DNA from: Synergistes jonesii
Lineage (GTDB): Bacteria > Synergistota > Synergistia > Synergistales > Synergistaceae
DNA: 64,000 nt
Direction of reading: 5' to 3'
Assembly (NCBI RefSeq): GCF_000712295.1
Contig: NZ_JMKI01000026.1
Coordinates: 1-64,000, forward strand
In this document: piece after piece, positions 1 to 8,855 of the stretch
Layout of the letters: every line of letters starts with the position of its first letter
How positions within the stretch are numbered: the stretch's first letter is position 1
Position numbers and translations under genes: made by a program
Notes under the pieces: generated by a model
Databases searched by the model: none
What the model was told of the DNA's origin: nothing
What the model saw: the letters and a program-made list of their open reading frames with translations, nothing else

Positions 1-1
1 A

Positions 2-1138
2 GCCCTGCGCATGGGGCTCGGCATCACGGGCGTCTTCATGCTCGTCGGCCCCTTCTTCATCACAAAATGGATATTCCACGGAGACATCACCCTCTTCTGG
101 GCGGTCCTCTCGGGAGTCCTCTGCGGGCTGCTCATCGGTGCGGCGACTGAATACTACACCTCCGGCGACTACGGCAGCGTCAAAGAAATCGCCCAGGCCT
201 CCGAGACTGGTGCGGCGACCAACATCTTGGCGGGACTCGGCGTAGGCATGAAATCGACGGCCATCCCCGTCATCCTGGTCTGCTGTGCGATAATGGCCGG
301 AGTATTCTTCGGCGGGCTCTACGGCATATCCTGCGCGGCCGTAGGCATGCTCGCCATAACCGGCATGGCCCTTTCAGTAGACGCCTACGGTCCCATAGCC
401 GACAACGCGGGAGGCATCGCCGAAATGGCCGAACTCCCCGAAGAAGTCCGCAACATCACCGACAAACTCGACGCCGTCGGCAACACCACGGCGGCCGTCG
501 GCAAAGGCCTTGCGATCGGCTCCGCCGCGCTCACGGCCCTTGCACTCTTCGTGACCTTCGCGCAGGCCACGCGGCTCAAAGCGATAGACCTACAGAACCC
601 CGCCGTGATGGCCGGACTCTTCATCGGCGGGCTGCTCCCCTTCATCTTCAGCGCCTTCTCCATCCAGGCCGTCAGCCGCGCCGCTGAGAAAATGATCGAA
701 GAAGTCCGCCGTCAATTCCGCGAAATCCCCGGTATAATGGAAGGCACGGGACGTCCGGAATACGAGCGCTGCGTAGACATCTCGACGGCGGCGGCGCTGA
801 AAGAAATGATAGTTCCAGGGCTCATGGCGGTCCTTGCTCCCGTAGCGGTAGGCTTCCTGCTTGGTCCGCAGGCGCTGGGCGGCATGCTCGGCGGCTCCAT
901 AGTCACGGGAGTAATGATGGCCATCTTCATGTCCAACGCTGGAGGGGCGTGGGACAACGCTAAGAAATTCATCGAGTCCGGTGCGCACGGCGGCAAAGGC
1001 AGCGCGCCCCACGCCGCGGCGGTCGTCGGCGACACGGTGGGCGACCCGTTCAAAGACACGGCCGGCCCGAGCCTCAACATACTGATCAAGCTGATGTCCG
1101 TCGTCGCTACCGTACTCGCTCCGCTCTTCGTTATGTAA
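2..1138 (+). CDS. hppA: Membrane-bound ion-pumping pyrophosphatase, C-terminal part
   Basis: The reading frame is open from the window edge, so this is the last ~378 residues of a protein normally 650-750 long. Family members hydrolyse pyrophosphate and pump H+ or Na+ across the cytoplasmic membrane. The motif [10 protein letters not shown] is visible; the alanine after GNTTA is the signature of the K+-dependent subfamily (K+-independent members carry lysine there). The C-terminal active-site stretch [12 protein letters not shown] followed by [15 protein letters not shown] supplies pyrophosphate/Mg-binding Asp and Lys residues. Several hydrophobic membrane helices separate the motifs. The helix that distinguishes Na+ from H+ pumps lies upstream of the window, so the ion cannot be assigned. 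A strong hairpin follows the stop codon. Confidence 0.95.
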   Translation, partial: ALRMGLGITGVFMLVGPFFITKWIFHGDITLFWAVLSGVLCGLLIGAATEYYTSGDYGSVKEIAQASETGAATNILAGLGVGMKSTAIPVILVCCAIMAGVFFGGLYGISCAAVGMLAITGMALSVDAYGPIADNAGGIAEMAELPEEVRNITDKLDAVGNTTAAVGKGLAIGSAALTALALFVTFAQATRLKAIDLQNPAVMAGLFIGGLLPFIFSAFSIQAVSRAAEKMIEEVRRQFREIPGIMEGTGRPEYERCVDISTAAALKEMIVPGLMAVLAPVAVGFLLGPQALGGMLGGSIVTGVMMAIFMSNAGGAWDNAKKFIESGAHGGKGSAPHAAAVVGDTVGDPFKDTAGPSLNILIKLMSVVATVLAPLFVM

Positions 1139-1172
1139 CGCTATAAAATCCGCAGAACGCGTGATAATATTG

Positions 1173-1200
1173 GAAGAGGGAGAGATTACTCTCCCTCTTC
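1173..1200 (+). terminator. Intrinsic terminator after hppA
   Basis: A perfect 12-bp stem (GAAGAGGGAGAG / CTCTCCCTCTTC) with the 4-nt loop ATTA sits 35 nt after the hppA stop. A weak T-rich stretch (TGCTCTTT) follows. It separates hppA from the dnaG-rpoD operon. Confidence 0.75.
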
Positions 1201-1241
1201 TGCTCTTTGAAGAAATATAACTGTTTTATGAGGTGAATTTC

Positions 1242-2981
1242 ATGCCAGATGACGACGTTAGGGAAATCAAATCAAGGCTTGACATCGTTGACGTCGTCTC
1301 TGAATATGTGAAGCTCAAAAGAAACGGACGCACATTTTGGGGCTGTTGCCCCTTTCACAATGAGAAGACCCCGTCGTTCTCGGTCTCTCCGGAACGTCAG
1401 ACCTTTCACTGTTTCGGCTGCGGCAAGGGCGGCGATATTTTCACCTTTATTATGGAAGCGGAGCATCTTGAATTCCGCGAAGCGCTCGAACGCCTTGCCG
1501 AAAGGGCGGGAGTCGCACTGTCACAGCGTGGAAAGGGACGTTCGCCAAAGGGCGATAAGGAGATCAACCGCGCGGCGCTGGACTTTTTTACAGAATCCTT
1601 GAACGGCGCCGGAGGCGAACCGGCGAGAAAATATCTCGAAAAGCGTTCTATCGCGCCCGAGGACTGCCGCCGCTTCGAACTTGGCTGGGCCCCGAATTCA
1701 TGGGATATGCTGTCGCGCCGTCTCGAAAAAGCTGGCTACAGAGCATCTGTGCTTGTGGACAACGGGCTCGCATCGGTTGGAAAGAGCGGAGGCTGCTACG
1801 ACCGCTTCAGAGGGCGCCTTATGTTCCCGATATACAACATTACAGGACGGCTCGTTGGCTTCGGCGGACGGATACTCGACGGCGAAGGCGCGAAATATCT
1901 GAACAGTCCCGAAAGCAGATTATTCAATAAACGCCATAACCTATATCTGCTCGACAAGGCGAAGGGCCCTATGAGCACCATGGGGCATGCGATACTGGTA
2001 GAAGGGTATTTCGACGCGATACGCGCGCATCTCTGCGGCTATACTAACGCAGTCGCCTCGCTCGGCACTTCTCTGACGCAGGAGCAGGCGGCTTTGATAA
2101 AACGAATGACCGGACTCTGCTATGTGTGTTATGATTCTGATTCCGCCGGACAAGAGGCGTCGCTGCGTGCTATGTACGTCTTGCAGGGCGAAGGCGTCGC
2201 GGCAAGGCGCGTTGTCTGGCAACAGGGGAAGGATCCCGATGAATTGTTGCTTCAGCCCGACGGCGGGGAGCTTTTTGAAAAAGCTCTTAAAAGCGCGCTG
2301 CCGCTACCGCTCTTCCACGCGCAGTTGAGAAAGCGCGATATGGAGGACCCACTGAAGGTCGAAGCCGCAAGGCGCGACCTGCTTGACGGGTTGGCGTCGC
2401 TTTCTGTCTTCGACCTGACGCCGTATCTCGGCGAGTTGGCGGAGATTCTGGGAATTTTCCCGCACGAGGTGCAGAACCTCGTCGCGGGGCGCAGAACGAA
2501 GAAAGGCGACGGCAGCGGAGGCGGAGCCGCTGGAAGGGGGAGTTTTTACGCTTTCGGCGCGACACGCGGCGCTGAAAACGATATAGAGTGCATGATGTGC
2601 AGCATGCTGTGGAACAATAAAAAGCTTCGCTCTGCTTTCAGCATGGAAGAGCTGATGAGCTTCATGGACGATCCTGACGTGCAGAACGTCGTCTACGCGC
2701 TGCTTGGCGGCGATGATATTGATGCCATTGAGAGACGCTGGCAGCAGACTGGCGAGACGCGCGGAATGGAGATAGTGGCCAGGGGGAACGGCCTGCTCGC
2801 AAGGGAAGGGATGAACGAAGAAACGGCCGCAGAGCTCGCTGAGGCGCTGAGGCAGCGCTATTTGAAAAAGAGGAAGGATCTTTTGCTTGACAAAATCAGG
2901 AACGGAACTATCAACGAGAAGGAATACGAAGAGTATTATAGATATATAAGGTCATTAAAAGGAGGGAATACAAGGGCATGA
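1242..2981 (+). CDS. dnaG: DNA primase DnaG
   Basis: Primase that makes RNA primers for the replisome. The N-terminal CHC2 zinc domain is visible (CPFH near residue 36 and CFGC near 57, i.e. Cys/His/Cys/Cys), followed by the primase core and a TOPRIM domain near residue 250 (LVEGYFDA, then [10 protein letters not shown] with the metal-binding Asp pair). The C-terminal third would contain the helicase-binding region and is poorly conserved. Length (579 aa) is normal. The frame also opens at an upstream GTG (1233), but AGGTG at 1231-1235 is well placed as the ribosome-binding site for the ATG at 1242, so that start is chosen. It overlaps rpoD by 4 nt (ATGA), the usual macromolecular-synthesis arrangement. 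Confidence 0.97.
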   Translation: MPDDDVREIKSRLDIVDVVSEYVKLKRNGRTFWGCCPFHNEKTPSFSVSPERQTFHCFGCGKGGDIFTFIMEAEHLEFREALERLAERAGVALSQRGKGRSPKGDKEINRAALDFFTESLNGAGGEPARKYLEKRSIAPEDCRRFELGWAPNSWDMLSRRLEKAGYRASVLVDNGLASVGKSGGCYDRFRGRLMFPIYNITGRLVGFGGRILDGEGAKYLNSPESRLFNKRHNLYLLDKAKGPMSTMGHAILVEGYFDAIRAHLCGYTNAVASLGTSLTQEQAALIKRMTGLCYVCYDSDSAGQEASLRAMYVLQGEGVAARRVVWQQGKDPDELLLQPDGGELFEKALKSALPLPLFHAQLRKRDMEDPLKVEAARRDLLDGLASLSVFDLTPYLGELAEILGIFPHEVQNLVAGRRTKKGDGSGGGAAGRGSFYAFGATRGAENDIECMMCSMLWNNKKLRSAFSMEELMSFMDDPDVQNVVYALLGGDDIDAIERRWQQTGETRGMEIVARGNGLLAREGMNEETAAELAEALRQRYLKKRKDLLLDKIRNGTINEKEYEEYYRYIRSLKGGNTRA

Positions 2982-4342
2982 AAAAGGCGAAAAGTAAGAA
3001 AACAAAAGAAGAAGTTATGCCTGAAGCAGTCTCCCCAGCATCCAAAGAACCTGAGGGCGCCGAAAATGTGTATGATATTCTGAACGAAGAGCCGAAGCCG
3101 GAGGAGATTGGACTTTCGGAGAACGGCGAGATCGATGAAATTGCTATCGACGAGCCCTCTGGCGACGATTCCGATTTGATGAACGCCGTATCCAAGGGGG
3201 AAGGAGACGATGACGCCGCCCGTCTCGGAGAGGGCGACGATCAGGATTCCGTCGATTACAGCGCGTATATCGACAATGTGCGCGAACTGCTCCACGAGGG
3301 ACGCGAAAAGGGCTTCGTCACATACGAGGATATAGAAAAGAGGATGCCTAAGGACTTCCTCACGGCCGATATACTCGATAATCTCTATACTAACCTGATG
3401 GAACTCGGCGTCGACGTACTGGACGAGCCGAAAACAAAGGTCGACCCGTCAGAGGGAGAGGCGCTTATCCCAGGTGCGGTGAGCAGCGAAGAGATAGGAG
3501 ACCTTGAAGATCTGCCTCTTTCCGATCCTGTGCGCATGTACCTGCGTGAGATAGGCAAGATACCTCTGCTCACTTCGGAGGATGAAGTCGTGCTTGCAAA
3601 GGGCGTCGAAGCGGGCGACAACTCCTGCAAGGACAAGCTCGTGGAGGCAAATCTGCGCCTCGTCGTCAGCATTGCGAAAAAATACATAGGGCGCGGGATG
3701 CTTTTTCTTGACCTTATTCAGGAGGGCAACCTTGGACTGATACGCGCGGTCGAAAAGTTCGATTATCATAAGGGCTACAAATTCAGCACCTACGCGACTT
3801 GGTGGATTCGCCAGGCGATCACGCGTGCAATAGCCGACCAGGCCCGCACGATACGCATCCCCGTGCATATGGTCGAGACGATAAACAAACTGATACGCGT
3901 ATCCCGCCAGCTCGTACAGCGCCTCGGGCGCGAGCCTACAGCCGAAGAGATAGCGAAGAACATGGAGGTCGATCCGAATCGCGTAGAAGAGATACAGCGC
4001 ATCGCTCAGGAACCCGTCTCACTTGAGACTCCTATAGGAGAGGAGGAAGACAGCCAGCTCGGCGACTTCCTTGAGGACAAGGACCTTCCGAGCCCTGAGG
4101 AGGCGGCCGCGAGCCAGATTCTCCGCGAGCAGCTCGATGAGATGCTCGACGACCTGACGGACAGGGAACGTGAAGTGCTCCGCCTGCGCTTCGGCCTGGA
4201 AGACGGGCACGCTCATACGCTCGAAGAGGTCGGGCGCCGCTTCGGTGTAACGCGCGAGCGCATCAGGCAGATCGAAGCGAAAGCGTTGAGAAAGTTGAGG
4301 CATCCGAGCCGCAGCAAAAAGCTGAAAGATTTTATTGAATGA
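2978..4342 (+). CDS. rpoD: Primary RNA polymerase sigma factor (sigma-70, RpoD)
   Basis: Housekeeping sigma factor of 454 aa. The first ~170 residues are very acidic and contain a region 1.1-like segment. Region 1.2 begins at [11 protein letters not shown]. Region 2 contains the helices that melt and read the -10 element ([41 protein letters not shown]). Region 3 follows with [12 protein letters not shown]. Region 4 ends with the -35-recognition helix ([18 protein letters not shown]). Length and motif order fit a primary rather than an alternative sigma factor. The start overlaps the dnaG stop, implying translational coupling. Promoters elsewhere in this window with TTGACA/TATAAT-like boxes are those this factor should read. 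Confidence 0.98.
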   Translation: MKKAKSKKTKEEVMPEAVSPASKEPEGAENVYDILNEEPKPEEIGLSENGEIDEIAIDEPSGDDSDLMNAVSKGEGDDDAARLGEGDDQDSVDYSAYIDNVRELLHEGREKGFVTYEDIEKRMPKDFLTADILDNLYTNLMELGVDVLDEPKTKVDPSEGEALIPGAVSSEEIGDLEDLPLSDPVRMYLREIGKIPLLTSEDEVVLAKGVEAGDNSCKDKLVEANLRLVVSIAKKYIGRGMLFLDLIQEGNLGLIRAVEKFDYHKGYKFSTYATWWIRQAITRAIADQARTIRIPVHMVETINKLIRVSRQLVQRLGREPTAEEIAKNMEVDPNRVEEIQRIAQEPVSLETPIGEEEDSQLGDFLEDKDLPSPEEAAASQILREQLDEMLDDLTDREREVLRLRFGLEDGHAHTLEEVGRRFGVTRERIRQIEAKALRKLRHPSRSKKLKDFIE

Positions 4343-4397
4343 GCTCCCTGCGGCGCAAGCTGTAGTTGCTTCTGTCGTTCGGAATCTTTGTAATTTA

Positions 4398-4426
4398 TTG
4401 CACAAACTTCCGATTAGCTTTATACT
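4398..4426 (+). promoter_or_regulatory. Sigma-70 promoter for rqcP
   Basis: The -35 box TTGCAC (4398-4403) and -10 box TATACT (4421-4426) are separated by 17 bp. They lie in the 109-bp gap after rpoD and just upstream of rqcP, so rqcP can be transcribed independently of dnaG-rpoD. Confidence 0.6.
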
Positions 4427-4451
4427 TCTGTGATATAAGCGAGGTGCGGCA

Positions 4452-4724
4452 GTGAGACTTGATAAATTTTTAAAGCTTTCACGTCTGGTGAAGCGCAGGA
4501 CTGTGGCGCAGGAGATGGCGGAGATAGGCGCGGTGCGCATAAACGGACGCGTCTGCAAACCCTCCGCCGAGGTAAAGGAGTACGACACCTTAGATATAGC
4601 GTACCCGCGGCGCATACTCACCGTAAGAGTGCTGACCGTTGACGAAGCCGCCCTAAAGCGCAACGCTGAAGCCTACGAACTCGTCAACGAAGAAAAAGCT
4701 GACTCGGAGAGCAGACCGTGGTAG
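4452..4724 (+). CDS. rqcP: S4-domain RNA-binding protein RqcP-like
   Basis: A 90-aa protein that is almost entirely an S4 RNA-binding domain (MRLDKFLKLSRLVKRRT, then VRINGRVCKPSAEVKEYD). The sequence matches the RqcP/YabO family, which acts with RqcH in bacterial ribosome-associated quality control by stabilising peptidyl-tRNA on obstructed 50S subunits during C-terminal tailing. Hsp15-type heat-shock proteins share the fold and are the alternative. Translation starts at GTG, with GAGGTG 5 nt upstream as ribosome-binding site. No rqcH gene is present in this window. Confidence 0.85.
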   Translation: MRLDKFLKLSRLVKRRTVAQEMAEIGAVRINGRVCKPSAEVKEYDTLDIAYPRRILTVRVLTVDEAALKRNAEAYELVNEEKADSESRPW

Positions 4725-4762
4725 GATTCGTCAATTATTTTCGTTTGGAAGGTGAAGTAACG

Positions 4763-4790
4763 TTGTTTCATACATCTGTTGTACTACAAT
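4763..4790 (+). promoter_or_regulatory. Probable promoter for rex
   Basis: TTGTTT (4763-4768) and TACAAT (4785-4790) are 16 bp apart, about 60 bp before rex. The -10 lies within the small dyad TTGTACTACAA. No copy of the usual Rex operator (TTGTGAAN4TTCACAA) is visible, so autoregulation is not shown. Confidence 0.45.
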
Positions 4791-4848
4791 GCCGCGCTTT
4801 TCGCGTGAGTGCAGAGAGTTGCGCAGCTTTGCTGGAGGATAAGAGCAG

Positions 4849-5505
4849 ATGAAGGTCGCGGAACCGACGGTCGAAAGGCTGATACAGTATTACCGGCTCA
4901 TGGCGTCCATGAAGGAGGAAGGGCGGAAGGTCGTTTCCTCGCTTCAGATAGGAGAGATGCTTGGCATTAAGGCAAGCCAGGTGCGCAAGGACCTGTCGTA
5001 CTTTGGAGAAATAGGCAAGCGCGGAGTGGGCTATCATGTGAACCGCCTCTGCACTCATATCGAAAACATACTCGCGTCGCCGCGTGTATGGCACGTCGCG
5101 CTCGCCGGCGTCGGCAATCTCGGCACGGCGCTTATGGGGCACGCGGCTTTCCAGAGCTATAAGTTCAACGTTGAAGCTCTTTTTGACGTGGACCCGGAAA
5201 AGGTCGGTAAAAAGATAATGGGGGTCGACTGTTTCCACTCCGACGAGATAGCGAGGGTCATGGAGGAGCGCAACATCGAAGTCCTTCTGCTGGCGGTGCC
5301 GGCCTCCGCGGCTCAGAGCTGCGTCGATCAGGCTGTGCGTTCTCCGACGCTTAAAGGGATACTGGCGTTCACGCCCGCAACCGTGATAGTCCCGGACAGG
5401 ATACTATTCTACAGGGTGGACATATTCGTCGAGCTCGAAAAGCTTCTTTTCTTCCTCAAGGAGCGCGAGAAGAATACTTTGAAGCCGGGCGAAAAAATAG
5501 TATAG
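4849..5505 (+). CDS. rex: Redox-sensing transcriptional repressor Rex
   Basis: Rex senses the NADH/NAD+ ratio and represses fermentative and respiratory genes when NAD+ is high. The N-terminal winged helix (PTVERLIQYYRLM, then SSLQIGEMLGIKASQVRKDLSYFGEIGKRG) is followed by a Rossmann domain whose GAGVGNLGTAL-type dinucleotide loop reads ALAGVGNLGTAL near residue 85. The C-terminal helix used for domain swapping is present. Length (218 aa) is standard. GGAGG upstream of the ATG supports the start. Presence of Rex suits a fermentative anaerobe. Confidence 0.95.
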   Translation: MKVAEPTVERLIQYYRLMASMKEEGRKVVSSLQIGEMLGIKASQVRKDLSYFGEIGKRGVGYHVNRLCTHIENILASPRVWHVALAGVGNLGTALMGHAAFQSYKFNVEALFDVDPEKVGKKIMGVDCFHSDEIARVMEERNIEVLLLAVPASAAQSCVDQAVRSPTLKGILAFTPATVIVPDRILFYRVDIFVELEKLLFFLKEREKNTLKPGEKIV

Positions 5506-5587
5506 TCTAACTGATGATGTCATGTTAAAATAAACTGGTGTGCTGGATATTGGCATAAAGTATTGTGTATTGTAAGGAGGAATTTTT

Positions 5588-5989
5588 TTGGGTCAGCAGG
5601 GCGGAATGGCAGGTATGTTGTTGCCTCTGGCAATGTTTGCGGCGATTTTCTACTTTATGATCATCAGGCCGCAGAAGAAAAAGCAGAAAGCGCACGATGA
5701 GATGCTAGCCAGCATAAGCAGGGGAGACACGGTGATCACCGCCGGAGGCTTCTTCGGCATAGTCCGCGACATCCTCGACGACAGCTATCTTGTCGAACTG
5801 GACCAGGGCGTTACGGCGCGCATTTTAAAGAGCTCTATTTCGATGAAGAAGGGCGAAGGCAGCAGCGTGTCCCAGCAGCCGAAGAAAAAGAAATCCAAGA
5901 AAGCCGAAGAACAGCCCGCCGAAACAGCGGCGATCGAAGAAAGCACGGCCCCCGCGGAAACGGCGGCGGACGGCGAAAGAGAAGCTTAG
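5588..5989 (+). CDS. yajC: Preprotein translocase accessory subunit YajC
   Basis: Small inner-membrane protein that associates with SecDF. One N-terminal transmembrane helix (about residues 8-26) is followed by the family motif FYFMIIRPQKKKQK and a small beta domain (GDTVITAGGFFGIVRDI). The C-terminal ~40 residues are a Lys-rich then Glu/Ala-rich low-complexity tail longer than in enterobacterial YajC. Translation starts at TTG, with a full AAGGAGG 7 nt upstream. It is first in a yajC-secD-secF cluster. Confidence 0.93.
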   Translation: MGQQGGMAGMLLPLAMFAAIFYFMIIRPQKKKQKAHDEMLASISRGDTVITAGGFFGIVRDILDDSYLVELDQGVTARILKSSISMKKGEGSSVSQQPKKKKSKKAEEQPAETAAIEESTAPAETAADGEREA

Positions 5990-6068
5990 CATTTATCGGT
6001 AAAGATTTGGATTTTTGCGGAGAGGGCTTAAAGTCCACTCCGTTTTCTTTGCAGGGAGGCGCATTAGA

Positions 6069-7451
6069 ATGTTAAAAAGAGACAGGTGGCGGCTCATAGT
6101 TGTCGCCGCGGTTGTTCTCATCGCCGCAGCAGTGGCGTTTCCGATAAAAGGAAAAGTACGCCTTGGGCTCGACCTCAGAGGCGGCGTTCATATAATACTT
6201 CAGGCGAAGGGCACGCCTGAGAACCCGCTTACAGCGGACAGCCTTGAAAGGCTTCTCGTAGTTCTGCGCTCGCGCATAGACCAGTACGGCATCGCGGAGC
6301 CGCTCATCCAGCGCGAAGGCGAGGACAGGATAGCGGTCGACCTTCCCGGCGTAGAAGACCCTGAAGCGGCGCTCGATCTGATCGGGCGCACCGCAGTTCT
6401 TCAGTTCCGCCAGGTGCTTGGAGAATCTCCGAGGGTGCCGGCGGAGCCGATACGCTCCAATTATGACAGCGACGATCAGTTCAAAGCTGCCGAGGGACGC
6501 TGGAATGCCGCGAAGAACGAAGTCGAAGAATATGTTAAGCAGATGGAGGAGGCCGTTAAGACGAACCCCGACATGCTCGTAGCGAAGAGCGAGAGCGGCA
6601 GCGCCTACCTGCTTGGCAAGATGTACGTCGGCGGCGGCGACCTCACCAAGGCCGAGACGAACTTCGACCAGTTCGGCAAGGCGGCCGTTTCGCTGAAATT
6701 CAACCCCGAAGGCGCAAAGCTCTTTGATGAGGCGACGGCGGCGAATATACAGAAACAAATAGCGATCGTCCTCGACAACGTAGTCATTTCGGCGCCTGTC
6801 GTGCAGCAGCGTATCTCGGGCGGCGAAGCTCAAATCACCGGCTCTTTCACGACGGCCGAGGCAAACCGCCTCGCTATCATGCTCCGCGCGGGGGCTCTGC
6901 CCGTAGAGGTAGAGGTGCTGGAGAACCGCTCGGTCGGACCGTCGCTCGGCGCCGACTCGATACATGACGGCGTGAAATCAGGCCTTATCGGCGCGGCGCT
7001 CGTAGTCGTCTTCATGATCGTCTACTACGGGATGCTCGGCATCGCGGCCGACATAGCCCTCGCCGTCGCGATGCTCCTCGTCGTTGCCGCGATTATCGCT
7101 CTGAAGTCGACTCTTACTCTGCCGGGCATCGGAGGTATGGTGCTTACGATAGGCATGGCGGTCGACGGCAACATCCTGATATACGAACGAATGAAAGAAG
7201 AATTCCGCTCAGGCAAAACGATAATGGCGGCCCTCGACGCCGGCTTCCGCAAGGCTCTGGTCGTCATACTCGATTCGAACATAACGACGCTTATCGCAGC
7301 GGCGATTCTGTTCTACTTCGGCAGCGGCCCGATTCGCGGATTCGCTGTAACGTTGAGCGTCGGCGTCGTTGCGTCGGTTTTCTGCAACACGGTGGTTACG
7401 CGGACACTGCTGGGCGTGATGCTTTCAGCCCGCAAAAACGCTACCTTTTAG
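6069..7451 (+). CDS. secD: Protein translocase subunit SecD
   Basis: RND-family subunit that uses the ion gradient to complete Sec protein export. An N-terminal transmembrane helix precedes the large periplasmic P1 region (starting LGLDLRGGVHIILQA). A five-helix RND membrane domain follows, containing the conserved VLTIGMAVDGNILIYERMKEE segment with the functionally important Asp. At 460 aa it resembles the shorter SecD forms outside enterobacteria. The ATG at 6069 is preferred because GGGAGG lies 9 nt upstream; an in-frame TTG at 6015 lacks such support. secF starts 17 nt after the stop. Confidence 0.95.
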   Translation: MLKRDRWRLIVVAAVVLIAAAVAFPIKGKVRLGLDLRGGVHIILQAKGTPENPLTADSLERLLVVLRSRIDQYGIAEPLIQREGEDRIAVDLPGVEDPEAALDLIGRTAVLQFRQVLGESPRVPAEPIRSNYDSDDQFKAAEGRWNAAKNEVEEYVKQMEEAVKTNPDMLVAKSESGSAYLLGKMYVGGGDLTKAETNFDQFGKAAVSLKFNPEGAKLFDEATAANIQKQIAIVLDNVVISAPVVQQRISGGEAQITGSFTTAEANRLAIMLRAGALPVEVEVLENRSVGPSLGADSIHDGVKSGLIGAALVVVFMIVYYGMLGIAADIALAVAMLLVVAAIIALKSTLTLPGIGGMVLTIGMAVDGNILIYERMKEEFRSGKTIMAALDAGFRKALVVILDSNITTLIAAAILFYFGSGPIRGFAVTLSVGVVASVFCNTVVTRTLLGVMLSARKNATF

Positions 7452-7468
7452 AAATGAGGCAATGACAA

Positions 7469-8350
7469 ATGGCTACCTTTGACGCTTCAAAGCTCAATTT
7501 CCAATTCATGAAGTACAGAAAGATACTGGTAGGGCTCAGCCTCGTATGTATCGTCGCGTCCATCGCCCTACTCTGCACTAAGGGGCTTAATCTGGGAGTC
7601 GACTTCACCGGCGGGCTCGTCCTTCAGGTGAAATTCGACCAGCCGACGGACATTGCCAACGTCCGTTCCGCTCTTTCAAAGATCGGGCAGGGCAACGCAA
7701 CGATACAGGCGTTTGACCAGAACGACGTTCTGCTTCGCTTTCAGGCTCAGGATGAGCAGGTCCGCAAAAATGTACTCGCGGTCCTTTCCGCCGATATAGG
7801 AGGCTATAAGATTCTCCGCGTCGACAAGATCGGTCCTGTCGTAGGAAAAGAGCTCCGCGCACAGGCCGGATATTCGCTCTTCCTCGCGCTCGCCGGGATC
7901 CTTATTTACATGGCTTACCGTTTCCGCCTCCGCTTCGGCGCAGCGGCGGTCGCTGCGCTGATGCACGACGTTATCTTGATGCTCGGGGCGTACAGCCTCA
8001 CCGGCAAAGAAATCTCCGTGACGTTCATCGCGGCGGTCCTTACTGTGGCCGGTTACTCTCTGAACGACTCGATAGTAGTCCTCGACCGCATACGCGAGAA
8101 CTGGGGAAGTGTACGCAGCGTGGGCATCGAAAAGCTCGTCAATACGTCGGTCAACCAGACGCTGTCGCGCACGATAAACACTTCTGTGACGACTTTGCTT
8201 CCTGTCATGGCGATGTTCCTTTTCGGAGGAGAAGTCATAAGCAATTTTGCGTTTGCTTTCCTCGTCGGCATCGCCGTCGGCACCTACAGCTCGATCTACA
8301 TCGCGAGCTCGCTGCTCGTCGAATGGTACAGCCGCTCTCCGAAATTTTAA
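7469..8350 (+). CDS. secF: Protein translocase subunit SecF
   Basis: Partner of SecD. It shows the SecF N-terminal signature GLNLGVDFTGGLVLQV, a short periplasmic domain and the RND helices with the conserved AGYSLNDSIVVLDRIREN segment. Length (293 aa) is typical. It is the last gene of the yajC-secDF unit and is followed directly by an intrinsic terminator. Confidence 0.95.
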   Translation: MATFDASKLNFQFMKYRKILVGLSLVCIVASIALLCTKGLNLGVDFTGGLVLQVKFDQPTDIANVRSALSKIGQGNATIQAFDQNDVLLRFQAQDEQVRKNVLAVLSADIGGYKILRVDKIGPVVGKELRAQAGYSLFLALAGILIYMAYRFRLRFGAAAVAALMHDVILMLGAYSLTGKEISVTFIAAVLTVAGYSLNDSIVVLDRIRENWGSVRSVGIEKLVNTSVNQTLSRTINTSVTTLLPVMAMFLFGGEVISNFAFAFLVGIAVGTYSSIYIASSLLVEWYSRSPKF

Positions 8351-8379
8351 AAATTTCCCTGCGGCTCTTACAATACTGA

Positions 8380-8420
8380 AAATCTCTCCCGCCAGAGCGG
8401 CGGAGAGAGATTTTTTTTAT
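8380..8420 (+). terminator. Intrinsic terminator after secF
   Basis: An imperfect GC-rich stem (AAATCTCTCCCGCC with GGCGGAGAGAGATTT, loop around AGAGC) is followed by an uninterrupted run of eight T. It lies 30 nt after the secF stop. Confidence 0.85.
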
Positions 8421-8496
8421 TTTATGTTGTATGATATACCGGTATATGAAGATGCGCGGAAGAAAAATTTTTCTTTCGCAGACGGGGGGATTTCGC

Positions 8497-8853
8497 TTGA
8501 AAAGTTATATTCTTGCCATTGTGCTGACTATGTTTGTATCAGCTCTGTTCGCCTTTCAGAATATCGGCGATGTCACGGTGCGTTTTCTTATATTTGAATG
8601 GGTCTTTCCGCAGGGCGTCTGGGAGGTCGTGCTCTTTTCATCCGGCGCGGCGGTCATGTGGTTCTTTTCTCTCTTCTCGGTCTTTGAGGTGCGCTCGAAG
8701 ATGAAGAAGGAATTGAAGGCAAAGGATGAGAAGATCGAAACGCTGGAAAAAGAGAAGAAAGCGATACTCGACACGCTTGCCCACGGCGCCTCCGCGCCCC
8801 AGGAGAACGCGGCGCAGGCGGCCGGACGGTCAGAAAGCGAGACAACAGATTAA
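8497..8853 (+). CDS. LapA-domain (DUF1049-like) small membrane protein
   Basis: Two hydrophobic helices (YILAIVLTMFVSALFAFQN and a second around VWEVVLFSSGAAVMWFFSLF) are joined by the NIGDVTVRF linker characteristic of the LapA/DUF1049 family. A charged coiled coil follows (about residues 75-100). In E. coli the relative LapA works with LapB in regulating lipopolysaccharide synthesis; whether this copy does so is not shown. The frame opens at 8431, but GGGGGGA 6 nt before the TTG at 8497 and the position of the first membrane helix favour the later start (118 aa). recJ begins 2 nt after its stop. Confidence 0.7.
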   Translation: MKSYILAIVLTMFVSALFAFQNIGDVTVRFLIFEWVFPQGVWEVVLFSSGAAVMWFFSLFSVFEVRSKMKKELKAKDEKIETLEKEKKAILDTLAHGASAPQENAAQAAGRSESETTD

Positions 8854-8855
8854 CA